From SZAS-103 sp964640525 (lineage in GTDB: Bacteria > Pseudomonadota > Gammaproteobacteria > Xanthomonadales > Xanthomonadaceae), in assembly GCA_964640525.1 (NCBI GenBank), contig CAZXGS010000009.1, positions 1 through 64,000 on the forward strand: DNA of 64,000 nucleotides, in the 5' to 3' direction. The notes under the pieces were generated by a model that worked only from the letters and a program-made list of their open reading frames with translations, did no database searches and was not told the DNA's origin. The position numbers were made by a program, and so were the translations under genes. Below are positions 31,632 through 40,403 of this stretch, in pieces; position 1 is the stretch's first letter; each line of letters begins with the position of its first letter.

Positions 31632-34553
31632 ATGCACCAGGCGCCTACCGCGATCGTTCGCCTTCCCGAACCCGCCGCTGCCGAGGATTTGCCCGAAGCC
31701 GGGGTGATGGCCGACCTCGGGATTGCCCTCGCCCAGCGCGCACGTGCCACGCCGGGATTCCGCCAGTTGGCGCTGTCCTGGGGCGAGGGCGGGCCCGATC
31801 AGCGCTGGCGCAGCGGGCCTTTGTCCGGACGGGTCGAGGCGTTGCTGGCGCAGGCCGCCGCCGCACTTGACGGCCAGGCGTACGCCTGTCGCGGTGGCGT
31901 CGCGATGGCCTGGCGCATGGAGCAGGCCGACCTCTGGCTGGCGGTGGCGATCGAATCCGACCCGGACCAACCGGCACCGGACTGGGCCAGGCTGCTCGCG
32001 CGCGCCCGCCAGTTCGGTGCGGCGCTGCTGGACAACCGCCACCTGCGCGAGAGGGTGACCCGGCTGCAGAAGGCCGAGCAGTTGCAGGGCGCGCTGTACG
32101 CGATCGCCGACCTGGCCGGCGCACAGATGGAAATGCCCAAGATGCTGCGCAGCCTGCACGGCATCGTGGCCGGGTTGATGTATGCGGAAAACTTCTTCAT
32201 CGTGCTCTACGACGAGGCGGCCGACAGCCTGCGCTTTTTGTATTTCGCCGACGTGCTCGATACCTTCGAGCCCGATCCGGACGCGCAGATCCCGCTGGAG
32301 GCCCTGCCCAACAGCCTGACCGTCGGCCTGCTGCGCCACGGCAGGTCGTTCATGGGTTCCTCGGCGCAACTGCGCCAGCAGATGGGCCTGGTCTATGACG
32401 ACGAGCACGGCCCGGACAGTTTTGCCTGGCTGGGCGTACCGATGCTCTCCGATGAGGGCAAGGTGTGCGGCGCGGTGGTGGTGCAAAGCTACGACGCCAG
32501 GATCGGCTTCGACGAGGAGGACCGCACCCTGCTGGCCTACGTCGCCCAGCACATCCTCACCGCGCTCGAACGCAAGCAGCAGCAGTCGGACCTGGAACGC
32601 AGGGTGTTCGAGCGCACGCGCGAGCTGGCGCTTGCCAACCTCGAGCTGCGCGGCGAAGTGGTCGAGCGCCAGCGCGCCGAGCAGTTGCAGCGCGCGCTGT
32701 ATCGCATCGCCGAGCTGTCGATCGCCGCCGACACGCTGGAGGAGTTCTACGCGTCGGTCCACGAAGAAGTCGGACAGCTGCTGTACGCACAGAATTTTTT
32801 CATTGCCCTGCTGTCGGAGGATGGTGACGAGATCGCCTTCCCGTACTCGGTGGACGAGCGCGATGCCAACCGCGCGACACGCAAGCTCGCCCGCGGCCTG
32901 ACCGAATACGTGCTGCGCACCGGCAAGCCGTTGCTGGCCGACCGCGAGGTGATCGCGCGACTGGAGGCGGAAGACGAGGTGCACAGCTTCGGCACCCGCT
33001 CGGTGTGCTGGCTGGGCGTGCCGTTGATGCGTGACGAGCGCTCGGTCGGCGTGATTGTGGTGCAAAGCTACAACCCGGAGTTCCAGTACGCCCAGCGGGA
33101 CCAGGAGCTGCTGACCTTCGTCGCCTTCCACATCGCCAGCGGCCTGCTGCGCAAGCGTGCGCAGGACAACCTCAAGGCCGCTTACGCCGAACTGGAGCTG
33201 CGCGTCGAGGAACGCACCCGCGAGTTGGCCAACGCCAACCGCAAGTTGCGCGGACAGATTGCCGAACGTGAGCGCGCCGAGGAATCGCTGACACATCAGG
33301 CCCTGCACGACGCTCTGACCGGCCTGCCCAACCGCACCCGCCTGCTCGACCGCATGCAACGCGCGATGGCTGCCTGGCAACGCGATCCGGCGTGCGGCTT
33401 CGCGGTGCTGTTCCTGGACCTGGATCGTTTCAAGATCGTCAACGACAGTGCCGGTCACCTGGTCGGAGACGAGCTGCTCAAGCAGGCCAGTCGCCTCATT
33501 TCCGGCGCGGTGCGCCTGCCCGACACGGTGGCGCGACTGGGTGGCGACGAGTTCGCGGTGATGGTGGAGGAGATCGCCGGCGTGGCCGAGGCCAGCGAGG
33601 TCGCGCAGCGCATCATCACCGCCCTGGCCGCACCGATCATGGTCGCCGGCAAGGAGCTCTTCACTTCGGCCAGCATCGGCATCGCGATGATGGGCGCGCA
33701 GTACAAGCGCCCGGAGGAGCTGCTGCGCGACGCCGACGTGGCGATGTACCGTGCCAAGGGCAAGGGCCGCAGCCGCTACGAGCTGTTCGACGAAACCCTG
33801 CGCGTGGAGGCGCTGCGCGTCCACGACCTGGAAGGCGAGCTGCGGCGCTCGCTCGCGGTCTGGCGTTTCGTGCCGTACTTCCAGCCGATCGTGCGCCTGT
33901 CCGACCGCGAACCGATCGGCTACGAGGCGCTGCTGCGCTGGCGCCACGAGCAGCGCGGCCTGCTCTCGCCGGCGGATTTCCTGGAGGTGGCCGAGGACAG
34001 TGGCCTGATCGAGCAGATCGACTGGCAGATCTTCGAGCAGACCTGCCGCAGGTTCCATGCCGTGGCCACGCACGGGCGCTACATCAGCATCAACGTTTCG
34101 CCGCGGCATTTCCGTTCGCCGGACCTGGCCAAGCGCCTGCTGGCGCTGGCGCGCGAGTACAAGGTGCCGACCGGGCGCCTGCGCATCGAGCTGACCGAAG
34201 GCGCGCTGCTGGACCATTCCGCGCCGGTGCTCGACGCGCTGGAAGAACTCGGCCGCGGCGGCATCAACGCGCAACTGGACGACTTCGGCACCGGGTATTC
34301 GGCGCTGTCCTACCTGCACCGGTTCCCGATCCGCGCGCTGAAGATCGACCGCTCGTTCGTCGCCGACCTGACCATCGAAGGCGCCAAGAGCAGCCAGACC
34401 GTGGTGCGCGCGATCCTCGCGCTGGCCTCCTCGCTGGGCATCGACGCGGTGGGCGAGGGCGTGGAGACCGAGCAGCAGTGCGAACTGCTGCGCGCGCTCG
34501 GCTGCAGTTACGGCCAGGGCTTCCTGTTCGGTCGCCCGGAGGCGCGGGGCTGA
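31632..34553 (+). CDS. GAF-GAF-GGDEF-EAL bifunctional c-di-GMP enzyme
   Basis: A 973-residue cytoplasmic protein. N-terminal region (1-140), GAF1 (about 155-315), coiled coil (320-350), GAF2 (about 355-505), second coiled coil (510-550), GGDEF (555-715) and EAL (735-973). The cyclase motif GGDEF (637-641) is intact, with I-site RLPD at 628-631. The phosphodiesterase keeps EAL (765-767), DDFGTG (883-888), K904 and EGVE (942-945), so both activities are possible. It is a paralogue of the 739-residue protein at 21817 and shares its GAF-GAF core. ATG 31632 is preferred; an in-frame ATG at 31599 would overlap the -10. Confidence 0.92.
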   Translation: MHQAPTAIVRLPEPAAAEDLPEAGVMADLGIALAQRARATPGFRQLALSWGEGGPDQRWRSGPLSGRVEALLAQAAAALDGQAYACRGGVAMAWRMEQADLWLAVAIESDPDQPAPDWARLLARARQFGAALLDNRHLRERVTRLQKAEQLQGALYAIADLAGAQMEMPKMLRSLHGIVAGLMYAENFFIVLYDEAADSLRFLYFADVLDTFEPDPDAQIPLEALPNSLTVGLLRHGRSFMGSSAQLRQQMGLVYDDEHGPDSFAWLGVPMLSDEGKVCGAVVVQSYDARIGFDEEDRTLLAYVAQHILTALERKQQQSDLERRVFERTRELALANLELRGEVVERQRAEQLQRALYRIAELSIAADTLEEFYASVHEEVGQLLYAQNFFIALLSEDGDEIAFPYSVDERDANRATRKLARGLTEYVLRTGKPLLADREVIARLEAEDEVHSFGTRSVCWLGVPLMRDERSVGVIVVQSYNPEFQYAQRDQELLTFVAFHIASGLLRKRAQDNLKAAYAELELRVEERTRELANANRKLRGQIAERERAEESLTHQALHDALTGLPNRTRLLDRMQRAMAAWQRDPACGFAVLFLDLDRFKIVNDSAGHLVGDELLKQASRLISGAVRLPDTVARLGGDEFAVMVEEIAGVAEASEVAQRIITALAAPIMVAGKELFTSASIGIAMMGAQYKRPEELLRDADVAMYRAKGKGRSRYELFDETLRVEALRVHDLEGELRRSLAVWRFVPYFQPIVRLSDREPIGYEALLRWRHEQRGLLSPADFLEVAEDSGLIEQIDWQIFEQTCRRFHAVATHGRYISINVSPRHFRSPDLAKRLLALAREYKVPTGRLRIELTEGALLDHSAPVLDALEELGRGGINAQLDDFGTGYSALSYLHRFPIRALKIDRSFVADLTIEGAKSSQTVVRAILALASSLGIDAVGEGVETEQQCELLRALGCSYGQGFLFGRPEARG

Positions 34554-34708
34554 CGTACGCAGGTCGCCGCGTGCGGCGCGGCGGGTGGCCGGCTGGATGG
34601 AGCGCATGACGTGCCTCGTGGACATTCCCCTGATGCAACGCGCCGGTGCACGGTCCGGGGTTGCAGGGCAGGGGCGCCCGCAGCAGGTGGGCGATTTTTC
34701 CCAGCGTC

Positions 34709-36136
34709 TCAGTCGCGGATCACCAGCAGGCGCGGTTCGGTCATGTCCTCGATGGCGTAACGCACCCCTTCGCGGCCCAGGCCGGAATCCTTGACCCCGC
34801 CGTAGGGCATGTGGTCCACCCGCCAGCTCGGCACGTCGCCGACGATCACCCCGCCCACGTCCAGCACGTCCCAGGCACGCATCGCATGCCGCAGGTCGTG
34901 GGTGAATACGCCGGCCTGAAGGCCGTAGCGGCTGGCATTGACGTCGCGCAGCGCTTCGGCGAAGTCGTCGAAGGCCTGCAGCAGGACCACCGGGCCGAAG
35001 GCTTCCTCGGCCTCGATCGACGCGCCCTTGGGCACGTTTTCCAGCACGGTCGCCGGCAGCATCGCGCCCTGGCGAGGCCCGCCGCACAGCCGGCGGGCGC
35101 CGGCGGCAAGCGCTGCGTCGATCCAGCCCTCGAGCTTGCGGGCCGCCGCCTCGTCGATCATCGGGCCGATGAAGGTGTCCTCGGCGCGTGGATCGCCGGC
35201 CTTGAGCGCAGCGGCCGCTGCCACCAGGCGCTGCTTGAGCGCTGCGTACACTGCGCGGTGCGCGAACACCCGCTGCACGCTGATGCAGCTCTGCCCTGAC
35301 TGGTAAAAGGCGCCGGTGAGCAGGCGCTGGACCACGAAATCCAGGTCGGGTGCCTGGTCGCCATCGACGATGCACGCCGCATTGCCACCCAGCTCCAGCA
35401 CCACCTTCTTCTTGCCCGCGCGGGCCTTCAGGTCCCAGCCGACCGCCGCCGAGCCGGTGAACGAGAGCAGCTTGAAGCGCTCGTCGGTGGCGAACAGGTC
35501 GGCGCTCTCGCGGTGGCAGGGCAGGATCGAAAAGCTTTCCGGCGGCAGGTCGGTCTGCGCCAGCACCTCACCGATGATCAACGCCCCGACTGGGGTGCGC
35601 GAGGCCGGCTTGAGCACCCACGGGCAGCCGGCCGCGATCGCCGGGGCGACCTTGTGCGCGACCAGGTTGAGCGGGAAGTTGAACGGGCTGATGAACGAAC
35701 ACGGCCCGATCGGCACCCGCTTGAGCATGCCCCGGTAGCCGCGGGTGCGCGGGCTGATCGCCATCTCGATCACCTGCCCGCCGATCCGCACCGCCTCGGC
35801 CGCGGCGATGCGGAAGGTGTCGATCAGCCGTGCGACTTCGCCGCGGGCGTCGCGGATCGGCTTGCCGGCCTCGACGCACAGCGCCAGCGCCAGCTCCTCG
35901 CGACGCAACAGGAACTGCGCCACGCAGTGCTCCAGCACCGCCTGGCGACGGTCGGGCGTGAACGCGGCCAATGCGTCGCGCGAACGCACCGCGGCGTCGA
36001 TGGCCGCATCGACGGCAGCCGCGTCCGCCAGTGCCACCCGGCATGCCGACGCACCGCTGAACTTGTCGAGGACGTCCAGGTTGGCGTTTGCAGCCACCGC
36101 GCGACCAGCAAGGTAATAAGGGTATTGCGCGTGCAT
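34709..36136 (-). CDS. NAD(P)-dependent aldehyde dehydrogenase family protein
   Basis: A 475-residue enzyme oxidising an aldehyde to a carboxylate. Catalytic Cys284 in GQSCISVQR, general base Glu248 in VVLELGGNA, Asn153 in SPFNFPLN, and the C-terminal PYGGVKDSGLGREG. The cysteine context is typical of the branch including lactaldehyde dehydrogenase and non-phosphorylating glyceraldehyde-3-phosphate dehydrogenase, but the substrate is not certain. GGGAGGA precedes ATG 36136. It is the last gene of a three-gene minus-strand set with a DUF1003 protein and a YiiX-like hydrolase. Confidence 0.92.
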   Translation of the reverse strand: MHAQYPYYLAGRAVAANANLDVLDKFSGASACRVALADAAAVDAAIDAAVRSRDALAAFTPDRRQAVLEHCVAQFLLRREELALALCVEAGKPIRDARGEVARLIDTFRIAAAEAVRIGGQVIEMAISPRTRGYRGMLKRVPIGPCSFISPFNFPLNLVAHKVAPAIAAGCPWVLKPASRTPVGALIIGEVLAQTDLPPESFSILPCHRESADLFATDERFKLLSFTGSAAVGWDLKARAGKKKVVLELGGNAACIVDGDQAPDLDFVVQRLLTGAFYQSGQSCISVQRVFAHRAVYAALKQRLVAAAAALKAGDPRAEDTFIGPMIDEAAARKLEGWIDAALAAGARRLCGGPRQGAMLPATVLENVPKGASIEAEEAFGPVVLLQAFDDFAEALRDVNASRYGLQAGVFTHDLRHAMRAWDVLDVGGVIVGDVPSWRVDHMPYGGVKDSGLGREGVRYAIEDMTEPRLLVIRD

Positions 36137-36184
36137 CCGCGATCCTCCCTTGGCCGCGATGGGCAGGCCGCCATGCCCGTTGGA

Positions 36185-37024
36185 TCAGCGTTCTGGCGCC
36201 TGCCTCTCCAGCCGATCCAGACGGTCGTCCATCTCCGCGCGCAACTCGCCCAACTCGCGCAGCAGGGTTTCGATGTTCACCTCGTTCTTGAGGTTCACCT
36301 TGAAGTCGGTGTCGGCGCGGGCGCGGTCCTTGATGCCCTGGCGGTTCTGGCTCATCACGATCAGAGGGCCCTGCAGGCCGACCAGGATGGCCAGCGCCAG
36401 GTTGAAGAACTGGTACGGATACGGGTCGAGCGGTGCGCTGAGCACCACGCGGGTGTTGACGATGCACCAGACCGCGGTCAGCGCGATCAGCAGCAGGATG
36501 AACGCCCAGCTGCCGTTGAGCGCGGCGACCCTGTCGGCCAGGCGATCGGACCAGTTCAGGTTCTTCTCGAACTCCTCGTCGACGTTCTTGGCCGCGCGCT
36601 CGGTCAGCAGGGTGTTGGTCTCGCGCAGGCGTTCGCTCATGGTGCGCAGGATCGCCATGGCCGCGCGCGGGCGGTGGTCGAGGTAATTTTCCAGCGTCTC
36701 GCGGCTGAGCTCCAGCAACACCGCCGGACTGGTCGCCTGCGCGCTGGCGCTGCGCGGCTTGTCGTCGAACATCGCCAACTCGCCGAAGAACTCGCCACGC
36801 GCCATGTCCTTGAGCGAGATCCGCCGCGAGTCCTCGCCAGGCAGGTGGATGTTGACGTCGCCGCTTTCGACGATGTACATCGAATCGCCATCGTCGCCGA
36901 GGGCGAAGATCGGCTGTCCGGCCCGAAACTCGCGCGGCACCAGGGTGGCCGAAAGCGCCGCCAGGTCTTCCTCGGCCAGGCCTTCGAACAGTGGGATCTC
37001 GCGCAGCAGGGCAGTGGTGTTCAC
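36185..37024 (-). CDS. Cyclic-nucleotide-binding DUF1003 membrane protein
   Basis: A 279-residue fusion. Residues 10-125 form a cNMP-binding beta-roll (FEGLAEEDLAALSA; GEFFGELAMFDDKPRSASA, the phosphate-binding cassette), without a DNA-binding helix-turn-helix. Residues 150-255 are DUF1003: two membrane segments (WAFILLLIALTAVWCIVNT and FFNLALAILVGLQGPLIVMSQ) then a charged coiled-coil tail. It starts with GTG at 37024 behind GGAGGA. It presumably senses a cyclic nucleotide at the membrane; the output is unknown. Confidence 0.85.
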   Translation of the reverse strand: MNTTALLREIPLFEGLAEEDLAALSATLVPREFRAGQPIFALGDDGDSMYIVESGDVNIHLPGEDSRRISLKDMARGEFFGELAMFDDKPRSASAQATSPAVLLELSRETLENYLDHRPRAAMAILRTMSERLRETNTLLTERAAKNVDEEFEKNLNWSDRLADRVAALNGSWAFILLLIALTAVWCIVNTRVVLSAPLDPYPYQFFNLALAILVGLQGPLIVMSQNRQGIKDRARADTDFKVNLKNEVNIETLLRELGELRAEMDDRLDRLERQAPER

Positions 37025-37048
37025 GGGCTCCTCCGGGAAGATCCCATG

Positions 37049-37846
37049 CTAATCCATTCCGCCATGCGCTTCGCCCTCGGGCAGCGGTACTTCCTTGCCC
37101 ATCGCCCAGGCCACCTTGTGCGGGTCGAAGCCGGATTCGATGGTCGGCTTGACGATCCGGAAGTACGGCGAGACGTCGAAGTCGCGCGGCGCGAACAGGC
37201 TGTGGTGGCGAATCAGCAACAGCTCGCGTCGGCGCGCACGGTTGCCCGGCGCCTCGTCGTCGAGCACGACCTGCGGCAGGATCGGGTAATGCACGGACTG
37301 GTAGGCCTGCGCGATCAGGCTGGAGCAGATCGCGCGGGTCGGATCGCCGCTGCCCAGCGCGAGCGCACGGCGCTTGAGGCGATCGGGGATCGGCGGGTTG
37401 CGGATCACGTAGCGCATCAGGTCGATGACGTTCTTCATGTCGTAGCGATCGCCCATGCGCTCGCGCGCGAACGCCACCACGGTGTCGATCTCCGTGGCGG
37501 ACAGCCCCACCGGCCGACAGATGCGGGTGTGGAAGCCGGCGTACTTGTCCAGCGCCACCACCTGCACGCCCTTGACGACGTCGGCCTCCAGCAGTTGCGG
37601 GAGCGCGACGGCGCCGGTTTCGTTGCAGTCGGCCACGCACAACGCCGCATGCGACCAGGTGGACTGGGTGAGATAACGAATCGCTGCAGAAAAGCGGCTG
37701 TTGCCGTCCACCAGCAGCACGTCGCCCTTGCGGATGGTCGCGGCGACCCGCGCCGGATGCGAGGTGGACGGATTGCGTGCGCGTGCCAGCGGCGCCGAAA
37801 GGTACAGCGCCAGACGGCGGCCGAAGCGTTCGCGGATTCCTGGCAT
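37049..37846 (-). CDS. YiiX-like permuted papain-fold hydrolase
   Basis: A 265-residue protein of the permuted NlpC/P60 (DUF830) group: GDVLLVDG near 41-48, catalytic His66 in STWSHAALCV and Cys174 in AICSSLIAQAYQ, in the histidine-before-cysteine order that marks the permuted fold. Such proteins cleave amide or thioester bonds; bacterial substrates are mostly unknown. ATG 37846 follows GGGGAGA. No signal peptide is evident. It is first in the minus-strand set with the DUF1003 and aldehyde dehydrogenase genes (gaps 24 and 48 nt). Confidence 0.82.
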   Translation of the reverse strand: MPGIRERFGRRLALYLSAPLARARNPSTSHPARVAATIRKGDVLLVDGNSRFSAAIRYLTQSTWSHAALCVADCNETGAVALPQLLEADVVKGVQVVALDKYAGFHTRICRPVGLSATEIDTVVAFARERMGDRYDMKNVIDLMRYVIRNPPIPDRLKRRALALGSGDPTRAICSSLIAQAYQSVHYPILPQVVLDDEAPGNRARRRELLLIRHHSLFAPRDFDVSPYFRIVKPTIESGFDPHKVAWAMGKEVPLPEGEAHGGMD

Positions 37847-37896
37847 CCCGAAATCTCCCCGCGCCCCTGGGCGCGACAGCGATGGCGGATTCGACT

Positions 37897-37911
37897 TGCC
37901 TAGGGTAGGCA
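37897..37911. promoter_or_regulatory. Palindrome over the predicted -10 of the YiiX-like gene
   Basis: TGCCTA-GGG-TAGGCA, perfect 6-bp arms. On the minus strand it contains TACCCT (37902-37907), a possible -10 about 55 nt upstream of the start codon. Confidence 0.35.
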
Positions 37912-37985
37912 GGCGCGCGCGCTTGCGCCAGTCGCGCAAAAAAAACTGGTGGGCCGGCAGGACGGGGCAGGGGCAGCCGGCGCGC

Positions 37986-37991
37986 TAGAAT
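37986..37991 (+). promoter_or_regulatory. Predicted -10 (TAGAAT) for yqgE
   Basis: GCTAGAATGGC context, ending only 6 nt before ATG 37998. If used, transcription would begin at or next to the start codon (leaderless mRNA). Confidence 0.35.
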
Positions 37992-37997
37992 GGCGGC

Positions 37998-38558
37998 ATG
38001 TCGTGCGCCTTCCTTGCCAACCACTTCCTGATCGCGGTCCCCTCGATGGAGGACCCGAACTTCGCCCGTGGGGTCACCCTGGTCTGCGAGCACAGCGAAC
38101 ACGGTGCGATGGGGTTGCTGGTCAACCGGCCATCGGAGTACCGGCTGGGCGAGATCTTCGAGCAGATGCAGATCGAGGCCGGAATGCAGGGCATTGCCGA
38201 GGACACGGTGGTGGTGGGCGGCCCGGTGCTGCCCGATCGCGGCTTCGTGCTGCACGATGGCGGCGACGATTGGCCCTCCACCTTGCGCGTGGCGCCGGGT
38301 CTGGCGGTGACCACCTCGCGCGAAATCCTTGCCGCGATGGCGCGCGGCGATGGCCCGCCACGCAGTCTGGTGGCGCTGGGTTACGCCAGTTGGGGCGCCG
38401 GCCAGCTCGAGCAGGAGCTGGCCGACAACGCCTGGCTCACCGTACCGGCCGACCGCGCGATCGTGTTCGAGATGCCTTTCGAGCAGCGCTGGCAGGCCGC
38501 CGCGCGGCGCCTCGGCATCGACCTCGGGCAGTTCCCGGGTTACGTCGGCCACGCATGA
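37998..38558 (+). CDS. yqgE: YqgE/AlgH family (UPF0301) protein
   Basis: A 186-residue soluble protein: LANHFLIAVPSMEDPNFAR, TLVCEHSEHGAMGLLVNRP and GGPVLPDRGFVLH are the family signatures. The molecular function is not established; in pseudomonads AlgH affects alginate and virulence gene expression. It overlaps ruvX by 4 nt (ATGA), the conserved yqgE-ruvX arrangement. Confidence 0.93.
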   Translation: MSCAFLANHFLIAVPSMEDPNFARGVTLVCEHSEHGAMGLLVNRPSEYRLGEIFEQMQIEAGMQGIAEDTVVVGGPVLPDRGFVLHDGGDDWPSTLRVAPGLAVTTSREILAAMARGDGPPRSLVALGYASWGAGQLEQELADNAWLTVPADRAIVFEMPFEQRWQAAARRLGIDLGQFPGYVGHA

Positions 38559-39100
38559 CCATCGCCACCGCCCTGGGTTTCGATGTCGGCGCAAGGCGCA
38601 TCGGGGTGGCGGTCGGCAACGGCTTGACCGGCACTGCTCGCGACCTGGCAGTAGTGGACATGCGCGAGGAGGCGGCGGACTGGGCTGCCATCGATCGCCT
38701 GGTGCGCGAATGGCGCCCACAGGCGCTGGTGGTTGGCGACCCGCGCAGCCTCGGCGACGATGGCCGCCGCGCCGACTTCACCCAGCCCTCCCGGCAGCGC
38801 GCGCAGCGCTTCGCCCGCGAGGCCGCGATGCGCTTTGCGGTCGCGGTGTGGATGGTCGATGAACGCATGAGCTCGCTGGATGCTGCCGCGCGTTTCGCGC
38901 AGGGGCGCGCGGCCGGTGCGCGTCGACGCGGGGAAGCCAAGAATCTCGACGCACTTGCCGCCGCGGTCATCCTCGAACGCTGGCTCGGCGCGCCGGGCGA
39001 TGCCGATCGCGTCTTGCCAGGCGCCACGGATGTGCCCACCACCCAAACCCTCGATCCGCTCGGACCGGCGGCCTTGAAGACGCCGCCTGACGTGCCCTGA
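38555..39100 (+). CDS. ruvX: Putative Holliday junction resolvase / pre-16S rRNA nuclease YqgF
   Basis: A 181-residue RNase H-fold nuclease: D10 in GFDVGARRIGVAVG, VVGDPRSLGDDGRR, VWMVDERMSSLDA, and a late KNLDALAAAVILERWL with the last acidic residue. E. coli YqgF is 138 residues; here about 30 extra C-terminal residues (from DRVLPGATDV) look disordered. The family processes the 5' end of 16S rRNA. It is coupled to yqgE and followed by pyrB after a REP element. Confidence 0.92.
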   Translation: MTIATALGFDVGARRIGVAVGNGLTGTARDLAVVDMREEAADWAAIDRLVREWRPQALVVGDPRSLGDDGRRADFTQPSRQRAQRFAREAAMRFAVAVWMVDERMSSLDAAARFAQGRAAGARRRGEAKNLDALAAAVILERWLGAPGDADRVLPGATDVPTTQTLDPLGPAALKTPPDVP

Positions 39101-39182
39101 AGCATGCTGACAAGTCTCGAATGGATGCCCTGCTGCGGGGCGGATCGCCGGGGCGATGCCTTCAAGTCGAGGGCATTGCGCT

Positions 39183-39272
39183 CGTCATCCCGGCGCATGT
39201 CGGGATCCATCGTGATTTGATGCGTCACTGCCACCAAGATCAGAGTGGATCCCGGCTTGCGCCGGGATGACG
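39183..39272. repeat. Paired REP element
   Basis: Outer arms CGTCATCCCGGCGC (39183-39196) and GCGCCGGGATGACG (39259-39272) are perfect 14-bp inverted copies. Each half also folds alone: ATCCCG/CGGGAT around an 8-nt loop and ATCCCGGC/GCCGGGAT around TTGC. It lies in the 204-nt gap between ruvX and pyrB. The GTCATCCCGGC type is common in this group. Confidence 0.85.
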
Positions 39273-39304
39273 GAACCGTATTTCGACGCCGATCAAGAGC
39301 TCCC

Positions 39305-40270
39305 ATGCCCGACACCGCAATCCACGATCTCCAGTTTCGACCCGACGGCCGCCTGCGCCACCTGCTGGATCTCGCGGGCCTGCCGCGTGCCGCGCTCGAA
39401 CGCCTGCTGGATGCCGCGCAAGCGCTGCGCGCCGACGCGCTCGGCGGTACGGCGCTGCGCGACCGACTCGCCGGGCGGAGCGTGTGCAACCTGTTCTTCG
39501 AACCCTCCACCCGCACCCGCAGTGCCTTCCACTTCGCGGCCACGCGACTTGGCGCCGACGTGCTCAGCTTCGACGTGTCGACCTCGTCCACCGGCAAGGG
39601 CGAGACCCCGCTGGACACCCTGCGCAACCTTGAGGCGATGGGGGTGGACTGCTTCGTCGTGCGTGCGCGCGAGGACGGTGCGGTCGCCGCGCTGGCTGCA
39701 GGGGCGAAATCGCGCACGCACCTGATCAACGCCGGCGACGGCCGCCATCAGCACCCGACCCAGGGCTTGCTGGACATGCTCACCCTGCGCCAAGCCAAGG
39801 GCGATGATTTTTCGCGGCTGTCGGTGCTGATCGTGGGCGACATCCGCCATTCGCGGGTGGCGCGCTCGGATCTCGCCGCGTTGCGCACGCTGGGCTGCCG
39901 CGACATCCGCATCTGTGGCCCGGCCAGCCTGTTGCCGGACGCGCACGAGTTGGGCGGTTGCAGCGTCGGTCACGACCTCGACGTCATGCTCGGCGGCGTC
40001 GATGCGCTGATGATGCTGCGCCTGCAGCGCGAGCGCATGGTCGAAGGGCTGGTGCCCTCGCTGGAGCAGTACTTCCTCGACTACGGGCTCGACGAACGCC
40101 GCCTGGCACGCGCCAAGCACGACGCGGTGGTCCTGCATCCGGGTCCGATGAATCGCGGCGTGGAAATCAGCGATGCTGTCGCCGACGGCGCGCAGTCGCT
40201 GATCCTGGCGCAGGTGTCCAACGGCGTGGCGGCGCGGATGGCGGTGATGCTGGAAGTGCTGGCGGCGTAG
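39305..40270 (+). CDS. pyrB: Aspartate carbamoyltransferase catalytic subunit
   Basis: A 321-residue enzyme making N-carbamoyl-aspartate from carbamoyl phosphate and aspartate, the first committed pyrimidine step. Carbamoyl-phosphate site FFEPSTRTRSAF, then HQHPTQGLLDM and HPGPMNRGVEI. No regulatory pyrI lies next to it. ATG 39305 gives the normal length. It converges on dnaE across a 133-nt gap with only a weak GCCGA/TCGGC hairpin at its stop. Confidence 0.96.
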   Translation: MPDTAIHDLQFRPDGRLRHLLDLAGLPRAALERLLDAAQALRADALGGTALRDRLAGRSVCNLFFEPSTRTRSAFHFAATRLGADVLSFDVSTSSTGKGETPLDTLRNLEAMGVDCFVVRAREDGAVAALAAGAKSRTHLINAGDGRHQHPTQGLLDMLTLRQAKGDDFSRLSVLIVGDIRHSRVARSDLAALRTLGCRDIRICGPASLLPDAHELGGCSVGHDLDVMLGGVDALMMLRLQRERMVEGLVPSLEQYFLDYGLDERRLARAKHDAVVLHPGPMNRGVEISDAVADGAQSLILAQVSNGVAARMAVMLEVLAA

Positions 40271-40403
40271 CCGATCGTCGGCGTCGTCAGTGCATGGCGG
40301 GCGTCTTTCCTTCCCTCGGCATCGGTCTGTCCATTGTCAGGCACGCCGATGGCGGCTCGCAGATGCCCGGCGCTCGTGCAGGGACATGGCGTGCGCAACA
40401 TGC

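Noticed and set aside
37923..37946. TTGCGC/GCGCAA hairpin next to an A8 run
   Set aside because: The A-run follows the stem on the plus strand and would precede it on the minus strand, so it cannot act as an intrinsic terminator in either direction.
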